Positions 1-5,730 of a DNA stretch of 5,803 nt are shown here, in pieces. The first letter of the stretch is position 1. Each line of letters opens with the position of its first letter. The DNA comes from Deltaproteobacteria bacterium (GTDB taxonomy: Bacteria > Desulfobacterota > Desulfomonilia > UBA1062): positions 1 through 5,803 of the forward strand of contig QMLJ01000092.1 in the NCBI GenBank assembly GCA_003643935.1, given 5' to 3'. Made by a program: the position numbers and the translations under genes. The notes beneath the pieces were generated by a model. It did no database searches, was not told the origin of the DNA, and saw nothing but the letters and a program-made list of their open reading frames with translations.

Positions 1-2
1 CT

Positions 3-791
3 CTATCCAAAATTGTTATAGCATTGTTTCCCCCTGACCAGGGACGATTGAACCTTTCCAGGAGGTATATCAAGGACAAGATCGAGCATAGGTATAAAGA
101 TAAAGTCAGGATAGACGGGGCATATAAAGTAAGCATTACTCGTAGCTATGTGAATATATCCCGGGAAAGGCTCAAGGATATTTTTACAAAAGAGCTGCTC
201 ACCAAGAATCCCTGGCCCCACAAAGGTAAGATAAAAATTACGAATTTTAGTGCCCCCATGACGGTGAAGATACCACAAGAGATGAGTAAAACCTACTGTG
301 TGAAATTCCCTAACAGGAGTAGGTTCATAGGGCCTACATCGGCACTCATTATATTCGGCAAGGTTAACTCTAAAAGGAAGGTCATACATACAAGTGCATT
401 CATTAGCTTCAGCACAGAGATCCCGGTTGCATCTCACACGATAAGGCGTGGTTGTATCATTACAAGCGACGACCTGAAAATGAAATACCTAGACATATCC
501 CGCCTGCCAGTCCTTGTAATGGATACAAAGGATTGCATTGGGATGAGGGCAAAGACATACATAAAAAAAGACCGACCCATACTCGCAGCCAACATAGAGA
601 AGCCACCTGCCATATCACGTGGCCAGGTCGTGCTCATAGAGGCTCAAGGGAACAACATAGTAGTGTCTGATAAAGGTGTAGCACTAAGAGACGGATATAT
701 AAAGCAGACAATACCTGTAAAGAACCTTACATCGGGCAGGCAGGTCCTCGGTACGGTGGTTGGTTCTTCAAGGGTAAGGGTAGAGTTTTAG
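3..791 (+). CDS. flgA: FlgA, flagellar P-ring assembly chaperone (5' partial)
   Basis: FlgA is a periplasmic chaperone that helps FlgI assemble into the P ring around the rod. The reading frame is open to the left edge, so the real start and signal peptide lie outside the window. A TTG at 24 could be called as a start, but it lacks a convincing Shine-Dalgarno sequence and the family-like sequence runs through it (ALFPPDQGRLNLSRRYI). The C-terminal half shows the SAF-type domain of FlgA: PVASHTIRRGCIITSDDL at about 423-476, then IGMRAKTYIKKDRPILAANI, the ISRGQVVLIEAQGNNIVVSD strand pair, and a final IPVKNLTSGRQVLGTVVG segment ending in VRVEF. These match the family's closing pattern of a restored basic or hydrophobic residue run, 'vrN..Sg..v.g.V'. 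The gene leads directly into flgH and flgI, its functional partners; its TAG stop (789-791) overlaps the flgH ribosome-binding site. Family assignment is firm; only the N-terminus is unknown. Confidence 0.9.
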   Translation, partial: LSKIVIALFPPDQGRLNLSRRYIKDKIEHRYKDKVRIDGAYKVSITRSYVNISRERLKDIFTKELLTKNPWPHKGKIKITNFSAPMTVKIPQEMSKTYCVKFPNRSRFIGPTSALIIFGKVNSKRKVIHTSAFISFSTEIPVASHTIRRGCIITSDDLKMKYLDISRLPVLVMDTKDCIGMRAKTYIKKDRPILAANIEKPPAISRGQVVLIEAQGNNIVVSDKGVALRDGYIKQTIPVKNLTSGRQVLGTVVGSSRVRVEF

Positions 792-800
792 GAGAAGGTT

Positions 801-1499
801 ATGAGGATAAAGCTGGCCGATATCTTAAGCATTTTATGCGTAGCGCTCTTGTCAGGGGGTTGTGCACACCAGACAGGACCGCATCTAACACCTGACGACC
901 TAGCAATACCTGTAGAGTCACCCGTAGACAGGACGACACCCCCTGGATCTCTCTGGTCACCCAGCTACAAATTTGTAAACCTTTTCTCTGATCTAAAGGC
1001 CAAAAATGTCGGAGATGTTGTACTGGTACAGATCACTGAGAACTCTAAAGGCAAAAAAGAGGCCAATACAAAGACAGAAAGGACCAACGATGTTGTAAAC
1101 TCGATTGGTAATCTTGTGGGATTACCCCTGACCCATGCATCTGTTAATGGGACAAATCTTAACCCTGGTATAACTGCACATACTGATTCAGAATTCGAGG
1201 GCAAAGGCAAGACATCCCGGACCAGTGATATACAGGCCACAGTGGCTGCCAGGGTAGTGCGCATACTACCTTCGGGAAACATGTTTATCCGCGGCAAAAA
1301 ACAAATACGGCTAAACCACGAAACGCAGTATATTATACTCTCAGGCATCATAAGGCCTGATGACATAAGCTCCAACAACACGATACAATCTACCTACATA
1401 GCAGATCTTCGTTTGGCATACTATGGCTCTGGTATTATCGGCGACCAGGAGGAAAGGGGCTGGCTTTCCAGGCTGGTAGACAAGGTGTGGCCATTCTGA
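801..1499 (+). CDS. flgH: FlgH, flagellar L-ring lipoprotein
   Basis: FlgH forms the L ring, the outer-membrane bushing around the flagellar rod. The 232-residue protein begins with a lipoprotein signal peptide and a candidate lipidated Cys at residue 21 (LLSGGCAHQ). The residues before it (S-G-G) are a loose version of the usual L-[AS]-[GA]-C lipobox. FlgH hallmarks follow in order: PPGSLWSPSYKFVNLFSDLK, VGDVVLVQITE, the GKGKTSRTSDIQATVAARV stretch, RILPSGNMFIRGKKQIRLN, ILSGIIRPDDISSNNTIQST, IADLRLAYYGSG, and the terminal GWLSRLVDKVWPF, which is the classic end of the family. Length is normal and the gene looks intact. The ATG has AGGAG at 790-794 with six bases of spacing. It sits 9 bases after flgA and 8 bases before the preferred flgI start, so co-translation is likely. 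Confidence 0.96.
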   Translation: MRIKLADILSILCVALLSGGCAHQTGPHLTPDDLAIPVESPVDRTTPPGSLWSPSYKFVNLFSDLKAKNVGDVVLVQITENSKGKKEANTKTERTNDVVNSIGNLVGLPLTHASVNGTNLNPGITAHTDSEFEGKGKTSRTSDIQATVAARVVRILPSGNMFIRGKKQIRLNHETQYIILSGIIRPDDISSNNTIQSTYIADLRLAYYGSGIIGDQEERGWLSRLVDKVWPF

Positions 1500-1507
1500 G
1501 GTGGAGT

Positions 1508-2599
1508 ATGAAAAAGTTACTAGCAATAATTGTTAGCATAACGATGTTCTCTCCATTGGTTCTAGGTGCAAGGATAAAGGACCTAGCGGAGATACAAGGC
1601 GTTAGAGACAACAGGATACTGGGTTACGGGCTCGTGGTGGGACTCAACGGTACAGGTGACAAGGCAGGATCAGAATTTACCATAAGGTCTCTTGCCAACA
1701 TGCTTAAGAACATGGGTATAGTGGTAGACCCCGACCTCCTTAAGGTAAAGAACGTGGCAGCCGTTGTTGTATCAGCCAGCATGCCCCCGTTTGCAAAAAG
1801 CGGGCAAAGATTGGATTGTACTATATCTTCCATTGGTGACGCGACTTCCCTGGCAGGTGGCACGCTCATATCAACACCATTATACGGCCCGGACGGCAAG
1901 GTATATGCCATGGCACAGGGCCCGGTCTCTGTTGGCGGGTTTGCAGTCTCAGGTGAATCTGGCACAGGCGTCACCAAGAATTTCCCGACCGCTGGTAAAG
2001 TACCTAATGGTGCTGTGTTAGAACGTTCATTAGACTTCAAATTTGATAATAATGAAATCAAGCTGCTACTGGATAACCCTGACTTTACTACTGCTCACAG
2101 ACTGGCGAAATCCATCAACTCCTATGTTGGAACTAGCGTAGCCCATGCCAAGGATATCTCTACCGTAACAGTGAACATACCGAAAAAATATGAGAAAAAA
2201 GTGGTAGACTTTATATCCATGATAGAGAGAATAGACGTGACCCCAGACTCTCGAGCCAAGGTGATTGTAAACGAAAGGACAGGAACCGTTGTAATGGGTA
2301 AGGATGTAAGGATATCTACAGTTGCCATTGCGCACGGGAACCTGAGCATAAAGATAACTGAAGCGCCAAAGGTATCCCAGCCAACACCTTTCTCTACTGG
2401 TAGAACCGTTGTAACCCCAAGGACAGGTGTCAGGGTAGCCGAGGGTGGTAGGAATCTTGTGGTACTCCCAAGGGGAGCTACCATAGGCGACTTGGTAAGC
2501 GCTCTAAATGCAATAGGTGTTTCCCCAAGAGATCTTATTGTTATACTGCAGGCTATAAAGGCAGCCGGTGCCCTACACGCCGAACTGGAGATAATATGA
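1508..2599 (+). CDS. flgI: FlgI, flagellar P-ring protein
   Basis: FlgI makes the P ring in the peptidoglycan layer. I chose ATG 1508 (363 residues) over an in-frame GTG at 1487, because the ATG has an AGGTGGAG sequence just upstream and gives a clean Sec signal peptide. That peptide is Lys-Lys, a hydrophobic core, then VLG-ARIKD, with cleavage probably after residue 20. The GTG would lie inside the end of flgH and put extra residues before the signal. Diagnostic blocks are ARIKDLAEIQGVRDNRILGY, GLVVGLNGTGD, VAAVVVSASMPPFAKSGQRL, SSIGDATSLAGGTLISTPLY, MAQGPVSVGGF, VIVNERTGTVVMGKDVRIS, VAIAHGNLSIKITE and the terminal GVSPRDLIVILQAIKAAGAL followed by HAELEII. Length and ends match full-length FlgI. 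The TGA stop overlaps the flgJ start in an ATGA, which suggests translational coupling. Confidence 0.96.
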   Translation: MKKLLAIIVSITMFSPLVLGARIKDLAEIQGVRDNRILGYGLVVGLNGTGDKAGSEFTIRSLANMLKNMGIVVDPDLLKVKNVAAVVVSASMPPFAKSGQRLDCTISSIGDATSLAGGTLISTPLYGPDGKVYAMAQGPVSVGGFAVSGESGTGVTKNFPTAGKVPNGAVLERSLDFKFDNNEIKLLLDNPDFTTAHRLAKSINSYVGTSVAHAKDISTVTVNIPKKYEKKVVDFISMIERIDVTPDSRAKVIVNERTGTVVMGKDVRISTVAIAHGNLSIKITEAPKVSQPTPFSTGRTVVTPRTGVRVAEGGRNLVVLPRGATIGDLVSALNAIGVSPRDLIVILQAIKAAGALHAELEII

Positions 2600-2871
2600 T
2601 AAAAGAGATCTCACAGCTGTATCACCTGAAAGAGACTGACCCCAACAAGGCATTGAGGCAGGCATGCAAAGAGTTTGAATCTATATTTACCTATCAGATG
2701 ATGAAGGTCATGGGAGAGACTGTGCCTGAAGGTTTTCTGGGCAAAGGTCTGGCAGACAGCATATACAGAGATATGCTCTATATGAATATAGCTAAAGAGA
2801 TTTCAGGGGGTAACGGCCTTGGCATAGGGTCAATACTGTATAACCAGATACAGCAAGGTAGGAAGGGATAA
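2596..2871 (+). CDS. flgJ: FlgJ-type rod-binding protein (single-domain, no muramidase)
   Basis: This 91-residue protein corresponds to the N-terminal rod-binding domain of FlgJ, which caps or scaffolds rod assembly in the periplasm. Visible family features are ACKEFESIFTYQMMKVMGET, in which an EFE-x-hydrophobic motif is followed by a Met-rich helix. Then come GKGLADSIYRDMLYMNIAKE and the final GNGLGIGSILYNQI. The C-terminal glucosaminidase (peptidoglycan hydrolase) domain of enterobacterial FlgJ is absent. Such short FlgJ proteins are common outside Gammaproteobacteria, so this is not a truncation. The start overlaps the flgI stop by four bases and has GGAG at 2587-2590. The TAA stop shares one base with the next ATG (TAATG). 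A separate cell-wall hydrolase would be needed to open a path for the rod; none is encoded here. Confidence 0.9.
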   Translation: MIKEISQLYHLKETDPNKALRQACKEFESIFTYQMMKVMGETVPEGFLGKGLADSIYRDMLYMNIAKEISGGNGLGIGSILYNQIQQGRKG

Positions 2872-3350
2872 TGGATAATCTCTTTTATTCTGCCGATAAA
2901 AATACAAAAGGGAGAGACAGGACCATGAAACCCAAAGATATCGGAGAAGTGCTTTTGCAAGAAAAAAGGCTGGTGTCCGAACTCGTGACCTTAATGGAAA
3001 AGGAGGTGGAAGATATCATAGGGGGTAATGTAGATGCCCTTGAAGAATCCCTTCCTATAAAGCAGGCCATAGTTGATAGTATTGCAAAGTGCAGATATGA
3101 GAACGCCGAGTATTATACTCAGCCCACTGAACCGGATAATGTCACGGGGGTAAGGGCACTACAGCAGGAACTCATAGCTTTATGGAGAAAGGTATCGGGC
3201 CTGAATAGAATATCAAAGACACTTGTGGAAAGGCGCCTCAAGGAAATAGGTGAACAGTTAAAGCCCTTCATAAGCTCCAGTAAAGACGTATACACGAGGT
3301 CTGGCATGGTTTCAACCAGATCAAGTTGTATCATAAAGGGGGGGACTTGA
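2871..3350 (+). CDS. flgN: FlgN-like flagellar export chaperone for FlgK/FlgL
   Basis: FlgN-family proteins are small, largely helical cytoplasmic chaperones that bind the C-termini of the hook-associated proteins FlgK and FlgL and deliver them to the export gate. The 159-residue product is charged and helical, with LLQEKRLVSELVTLMEKEVE near the start, then ALEESLPIKQAIVDSI, and a second helical region (VRALQQELIALWRKVSGLNR) ending in a short Ser/Thr-rich tail. It lacks strong invariant motifs, so the call rests on this pattern and on its place directly before flgK. Two starts are possible: ATG 2871, coupled to flgJ through TAATG, and ATG 2925, which gives 141 residues and has GGGAG at 2910-2914. 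The first 18 residues (MDNLFYSADKNTKGRDRT) do not look like FlgN, and a sigma-28-like -10 sequence lies inside them, so 2925 may be used too or instead. There is no flgM before it. Confidence 0.78.
   Translation: MDNLFYSADKNTKGRDRTMKPKDIGEVLLQEKRLVSELVTLMEKEVEDIIGGNVDALEESLPIKQAIVDSIAKCRYENAEYYTQPTEPDNVTGVRALQQELIALWRKVSGLNRISKTLVERRLKEIGEQLKPFISSSKDVYTRSGMVSTRSSCIIKGGT
2892..2899 (+). promoter_or_regulatory. Candidate sigma-28 -10 element (GCCGATAA)
   Basis: The octamer GCCGATAA is an exact copy of the sigma-28 (FliA/SigD) -10 consensus. It lies at the beginning of the flgN ORF, upstream of flgN, flgK and csrA, where a late-class promoter would make sense. Transcription would start near 2906, ahead of GGGAG (2910-2914) and ATG 2925. 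Against it, the -35 region at the normal spacing (2873-2880, GGATAATC) resembles TAAAGTTT poorly. The same octamer also occurs on the - strand inside flgH (1435-1442), so a chance match is quite possible. Confidence 0.3.
3338..3349 (+). promoter_or_regulatory. flgK ribosome-binding site with a G7 homopolymer
   Basis: A run of seven G residues (3338-3344), preceded by AAA, serves as the Shine-Dalgarno region for flgK (ATG 3352). It is also the last coding bases of flgN (Lys-Gly-Gly-Thr-stop). A slip in this tract would shift the flgN end and change flgK ribosome spacing by one base. Confidence 0.5.
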
Positions 3351-3351
3351 T

Positions 3352-5106
3352 ATGCCAGGGATCAGCGGTGCACTTAACATAGCAAAATGGGCCCTTTATG
3401 CAGACCAACTTGCCATGGAGATTACGTCCAATAATATAGCCAACGCCAATACTCCGGGGTACTCAAAACAAAGCCTCAGGCTCCAGGCAAATAATCCCAT
3501 TACAATGGGCCCTGGCCAGATCGGAACAGGTGTCATGGCAAAAGAGGTCCTAAGGGCATACGATTATTTCCTGAACGAACAGGTTTGCGAAAAAAAATCT
3601 GACTACAGCAAGTACAGCGCACAGAAAGACGCTCTTGAAGAGATAGAGATGATCTTCAATGAAAGTGATGAGACCGGCATTAACAAACTCACCGGGGAAT
3701 TCTGGAATGCATGGAGCGACGTTGCCAATAATCCCGACAGCCTCCCGGAAAGAGACGCCCTCCTTGCAAAGACGACCAACCTTGTCCAGGCCATACAGGC
3801 CATTGACTATGATCTCAGGTCCTACCAAAGTCACCTCGACAGCAACATCCAGGTATCTGTCGAAAAGATAAACACGATGATAGACGAGATAGCAGACCTG
3901 AACCAGCAGATATCCAACGTAGAAGTAAAGGGCATGATCAATGCAAATGACCTGCGTGACAAAAGGGACATGTTACTAGAACAACTCTCAGAATATATGG
4001 GTATCTCCTATTATGAAGAGCAACAGAGCGGACAGGTAATGGTGTATATACTGGGTGGTACACCTCTTGTACTAGGTAACGAGACCTATCATCTGAGTTC
4101 CGAGAAACAAGATACAGATGGCACACCAACCGATTATACCCAGGTTTTCTGGAATGATCATTCTGGACGGCAGGTCAACATAACCAACAGGCTGGAAAAG
4201 GGAAAGATAGCAGGTTGGGTGGATGTACGAGATAACAGGATAGGTTCTTACATCAACTCTATGAACACATTCACTGAGGAACTTATATGGCAGGTGAACT
4301 CCCTACATTCCGCGGGGTCCGGTCTTGCATCCCTTAGTTCGCTTACCAGCACAGCAGATGTCAGTGCGACCGATGTACTGGATGCTGACTTCAGATTCAG
4401 CGATAGGTTCAACCCGGGAGGAAGTTTTGATATCGTGGTCTACGACCAGGATGGTAACGTGGTCTCGGACAACCCGATCACTCTTGCTGCAGGTGCAACC
4501 GTTGGTGATCTCATAAACGACATAAACTCTGTATCACATATGAATGCGGCCATTACATCGGACAACAAGCTCTCTATAACCTCTGAGAGCGGATACACCT
4601 TTGCTATCAACCCAACCGATGGCGCGGACAACAACAATGCACTTGCTATACTTGGGATCAACACATTCTTTGACTGGAACGAGAGTGCAGGTGATTTTAC
4701 TCAAACCATTGGAATCAATCCGTCCATAGAATCCAATCCACAGGCTATATCAGCTGGATACCTAGATGAAAATAAAAAGATAGCCCCCGGAGATAATCAG
4801 GTAGCACTTGGCATATACGGCTTGCAGGATGCGGTGATCGATATTGACGGTTCAAATACAACCCTTGATAGCTATTACAGCTCATTTGTATCTGATGTTG
4901 GAGTACATGTGCAGAACGCTCAAATGAACGAGAAGTATAACGACACCCTGCTATCTCAGTATACAAAGAGAAAGGAGAGCATTACAGGCGTAAATCTGGA
5001 CGAAGAGATGGCCCAATTACTGAAGTTCCAGCATGCATACCAGGCAGCTGCGAAACTCATTTCCATATCTGACGAAATGCTTCAGACCTTGCTTTCGATC
5101 AAATAA
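3352..5106 (+). CDS. flgK: FlgK, hook-associated protein 1 (hook-filament junction)
   Basis: FlgK is exported through the flagellar secretion channel and forms the first junction layer between hook and filament. The 584-residue protein has the N-terminal helix with the rod/hook signature ITSNNIANANTPGYSKQ (residues 24-40). A long helical segment follows, including NSPGEFW-like GEFWNAWSDVANNPDSLPER, QISNVEVKGMINANDLRDKR and GQVMVYILGGTPLVLG. About residues 333-440 form a beta-rich domain with a hook/flagellin IN-type motif (TLAAGATVGDLINDIN near 377-392). The C-terminus has the family end VNLDEEMAQLLKFQHAYQAA followed by AKLISISDEMLQTLLSIK (547-584), the polymerising helix and likely FlgN-binding region. 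The protein looks complete. Its start lies one base after the flgN stop, with a G7-containing ribosome-binding site. The TAA stop is followed at once by an in-frame TAG. The partner gene flgL does not follow, which is unusual. Confidence 0.95.
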   Translation: MPGISGALNIAKWALYADQLAMEITSNNIANANTPGYSKQSLRLQANNPITMGPGQIGTGVMAKEVLRAYDYFLNEQVCEKKSDYSKYSAQKDALEEIEMIFNESDETGINKLTGEFWNAWSDVANNPDSLPERDALLAKTTNLVQAIQAIDYDLRSYQSHLDSNIQVSVEKINTMIDEIADLNQQISNVEVKGMINANDLRDKRDMLLEQLSEYMGISYYEEQQSGQVMVYILGGTPLVLGNETYHLSSEKQDTDGTPTDYTQVFWNDHSGRQVNITNRLEKGKIAGWVDVRDNRIGSYINSMNTFTEELIWQVNSLHSAGSGLASLSSLTSTADVSATDVLDADFRFSDRFNPGGSFDIVVYDQDGNVVSDNPITLAAGATVGDLINDINSVSHMNAAITSDNKLSITSESGYTFAINPTDGADNNNALAILGINTFFDWNESAGDFTQTIGINPSIESNPQAISAGYLDENKKIAPGDNQVALGIYGLQDAVIDIDGSNTTLDSYYSSFVSDVGVHVQNAQMNEKYNDTLLSQYTKRKESITGVNLDEEMAQLLKFQHAYQAAAKLISISDEMLQTLLSIK

Positions 5107-5117
5107 TAGGTTAAAAT
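5089..5117 (+). promoter_or_regulatory. Possible sigma-70-type promoter for csrA
   Basis: TTGCTT (5089-5094), a 17-base spacer and TAAAAT (5112-5117) form a plausible housekeeping promoter spanning the end of flgK and the AT-rich gap before csrA. The -10 matches TATAAT at five of six positions, but the -35 only at three of six. It would let csrA be expressed apart from the flagellar operon. The match is weak and AT-rich gaps give such matches by chance. Confidence 0.25.
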
Positions 5118-5136
5118 AGTATTATCTTAGATAAAA

Positions 5137-5152
5137 GCCATGGGAGGGCATA
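5137..5152 (+). promoter_or_regulatory. csrA ribosome-binding site with CsrA-like GGA loop
   Basis: GGGAGGG (5142-5148) is the Shine-Dalgarno region that decides the TTG start of csrA at 5153. GCC (5137-5139) can pair with GGC (5147-5149), placing ATGGGAG in a seven-base loop. A GGA in a hairpin loop over a ribosome-binding site is the known arrangement for CsrA binding, so negative autoregulation is possible. The stem is only three base pairs and the match to the extended CsrA consensus is off by one inserted base, so the ribosome-binding role is much better supported than the CsrA role. Confidence 0.5.
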
Positions 5153-5389
5153 TTGTTAATACTGACACGGAAGGTCGGAGAATCAATAGCCATAGGGGAT
5201 GATATCCAAATTTACATAGTGGATATCAGGGGTACTCAGGTAAAATTGGGAATAAAGGCCCCTTCTGACGTAACAGTCCACAGGGAAGAGGTATACCTTA
5301 GGATACAGGAAGAAAACAAGCGTGCTGCAGAGGTGGGCAAAGAAGACCTCTTTTCAGCTGAAGACCTTATCAAAAAGAGGCAACCCTAG
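5153..5389 (+). CDS. csrA: CsrA, carbon storage / flagellin translational regulator
   Basis: CsrA is a small dimeric RNA-binding protein that recognises GGA motifs, usually over ribosome-binding sites, and blocks or stabilises mRNAs. The 78-residue product starts [19 protein letters not shown] and contains [20 protein letters not shown], with the RNA-binding positions Leu4 and Arg44 present. The segment [13 protein letters not shown] is very close to Bacillus subtilis CsrA and keeps Asn55, a residue known there to be needed for control by the FliW antagonist. The protein is longer at the C-terminus than the 61-residue Escherichia coli form, also as in FliW-controlled CsrA. The start is TTG: the in-frame region upstream hits a stop at 5132 without an ATG, while the ATG at 5140 is in another frame. 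It follows flgK by 46 bases. Its position suggests control of flagellin or other late flagellar mRNAs, but fliW is not next to it here. Confidence 0.95.
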   Translation: MLILTRKVGESIAIGDDIQIYIVDIRGTQVKLGIKAPSDVTVHREEVYLRIQEENKRAAEVGKEDLFSAEDLIKKRQP

Positions 5390-5576
5390 CAAAAAACCTG
5401 TTGATACTGACCACTAAAAAGCCTATATAGCAGGCATGAATTTTTATAGGAAAGCAGGGGATCGGCATCTTTATAGACTTATATATCTCTAAGCCATTCT
5501 CATAATTTATGGTACAAACAAGATGGAAGGATGCTTCAAAAAACTGTATTAAACAAGTTCTAAGGGAGGTGAAGAT
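5390..5576 (+). other. Intergenic leader-like region before the small ORF
   Basis: This AT-rich stretch has no convincing gene. It contains a candidate promoter (5401-5429), two mutually exclusive weak hairpins (GCCT 5421-5424 with AGGC 5432-5435, or CCTATA 5422-5427 with TATAGG 5445-5450), and five GGA trinucleotides (from 5449, 5459, 5525, 5529 and 5565). A short hairpin GAAG-GATG-CTTC lies at 5526-5537. It may be the 5' untranslated region of the 36-residue ORF, about 140 bases long if the candidate promoter is used, or could hold a small RNA. Neither role is shown. Confidence 0.4.
5401..5429 (+). promoter_or_regulatory. Possible sigma-70-type promoter upstream of the small ORF
   Basis: TTGATA (5401-5406; five of six to TTGACA) is followed, after exactly 17 bases, by TATATA (5424-5429; four of six to TATAAT). 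Transcription would begin near 5436 and give a leader of about 140 bases ahead of the ATG at 5577. This is the best housekeeping-type promoter match I found in the gap, but it is from sequence resemblance alone. Confidence 0.35.
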
Positions 5577-5687
5577 ATGAAAAAGCTTATTGGTTGGCTT
5601 GTAGTTTTCTCTGCAGTTGGTGCACTAGCCTATGTCTTTATGGACGAGGACAGAAAAAAGAAAGTACTTGAAATGCTAGGGCTCTAA
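5577..5687 (+). CDS. 36-residue single-pass membrane peptide, unknown function
   Basis: I do not recognise this small protein. It has an ATG preceded by AAGGGAGGTGA (5562-5572), a near-perfect Shine-Dalgarno sequence with GGAGG seven bases from the start, which is the strongest ribosome-binding site in the window. The peptide begins Met-Lys-Lys. Residues 4-21 (LIGWLVVFSAVGALAYVF) form one hydrophobic span containing small residues (G, S, A), and a charged tail follows (MDEDRKKKVLEMLGL). This is the design of a single-pass inner-membrane peptide. The span has no obvious signal-peptidase site leaving a mature protein. It is separated from csrA by 187 bases with its own candidate promoter and is followed by a hairpin, so it may be an independent unit rather than a flagellar gene. 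Small membrane regulators and type I toxin peptides share this architecture; nothing decides between them. Confidence 0.65.
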   Translation: MKKLIGWLVVFSAVGALAYVFMDEDRKKKVLEMLGL

Positions 5688-5692
5688 GAGGG

Positions 5693-5730
5693 CTTGAGGG
5701 CTTACTAGCCCTCAACCCTGCTTTCCTTTT
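5693..5730 (+). terminator. Hairpin terminator between convergent ORFs
   Basis: TTGAGGGC (5694-5701) pairs perfectly with GCCCTCAA (5708-5715). The inner T5702-A5707 pair can extend the stem to nine base pairs around a TACT loop. It starts six bases after the stop of the 36-residue ORF and is followed by the T-rich but interrupted sequence CTTTCCTTTTCC. The hairpin also covers the stop of the - strand ORF, so it may serve both directions, though no T run follows on the - strand. An 8-base tandem repeat (GAGGGCTT twice, 5688-5703) lets either copy form the left arm. Confidence 0.6.

Noticed and set aside
3..437. Long open frame on the - strand opposite flgA (144 codons)
   Set aside because: It lies wholly antisense to a clearly conserved flgA, shows no family motif and is rich in Cys, Tyr and Pro as expected of a shadow frame.
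816..823. GCCGATAT, a near sigma-28 -10 match at the start of flgH
   Set aside because: No TAAA-type -35 lies at the proper spacing, and it falls within the signal-peptide codons of flgH.
1435..1442. Sigma-28 -10 octamer on the - strand (TTATCGGC on +)
   Set aside because: It is inside flgH, points away from the operon and has no -35-like sequence at the right distance; taken as a chance match.
1487..1507. GTG at 1487 as the flgI start
   Set aside because: It overlaps the end of flgH and puts seven residues before a complete signal peptide. ATG 1508 has a good Shine-Dalgarno sequence.
1858..1873. TGGCACG resembling a sigma-54 -24 element inside flgI
   Set aside because: The -12 position reads TATC rather than TTGC and the site is in the middle of a conserved coding sequence. 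A second GG...GC-like candidate near 4808 has the wrong spacing.
1624..2061. 145-codon open frame on the - strand opposite flgI
   Set aside because: It is antisense to the best-conserved part of flgI, is Pro/Ser/Thr-rich without motifs and has no supporting ribosome-binding site that I could justify.
5421..5450. Weak hairpin followed by TTTTT as a csrA terminator
   Set aside because: The GCCT/AGGC stem is only four base pairs and the T run begins several bases after it. A competing CCTATA/TATAGG stem uses the same bases.
5436..5492. 18-codon ORF starting MNFYRKAG in the leader
   Set aside because: It has no properly spaced ribosome-binding site and no recognisable sequence.
5509..5580. 23-codon ORF starting MVQTRWKD whose TGA overlaps the small ORF start as ATGA
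   Set aside because: The overlap looks like a coupled leader peptide, but the ORF has no Shine-Dalgarno sequence and is short enough to occur by chance.
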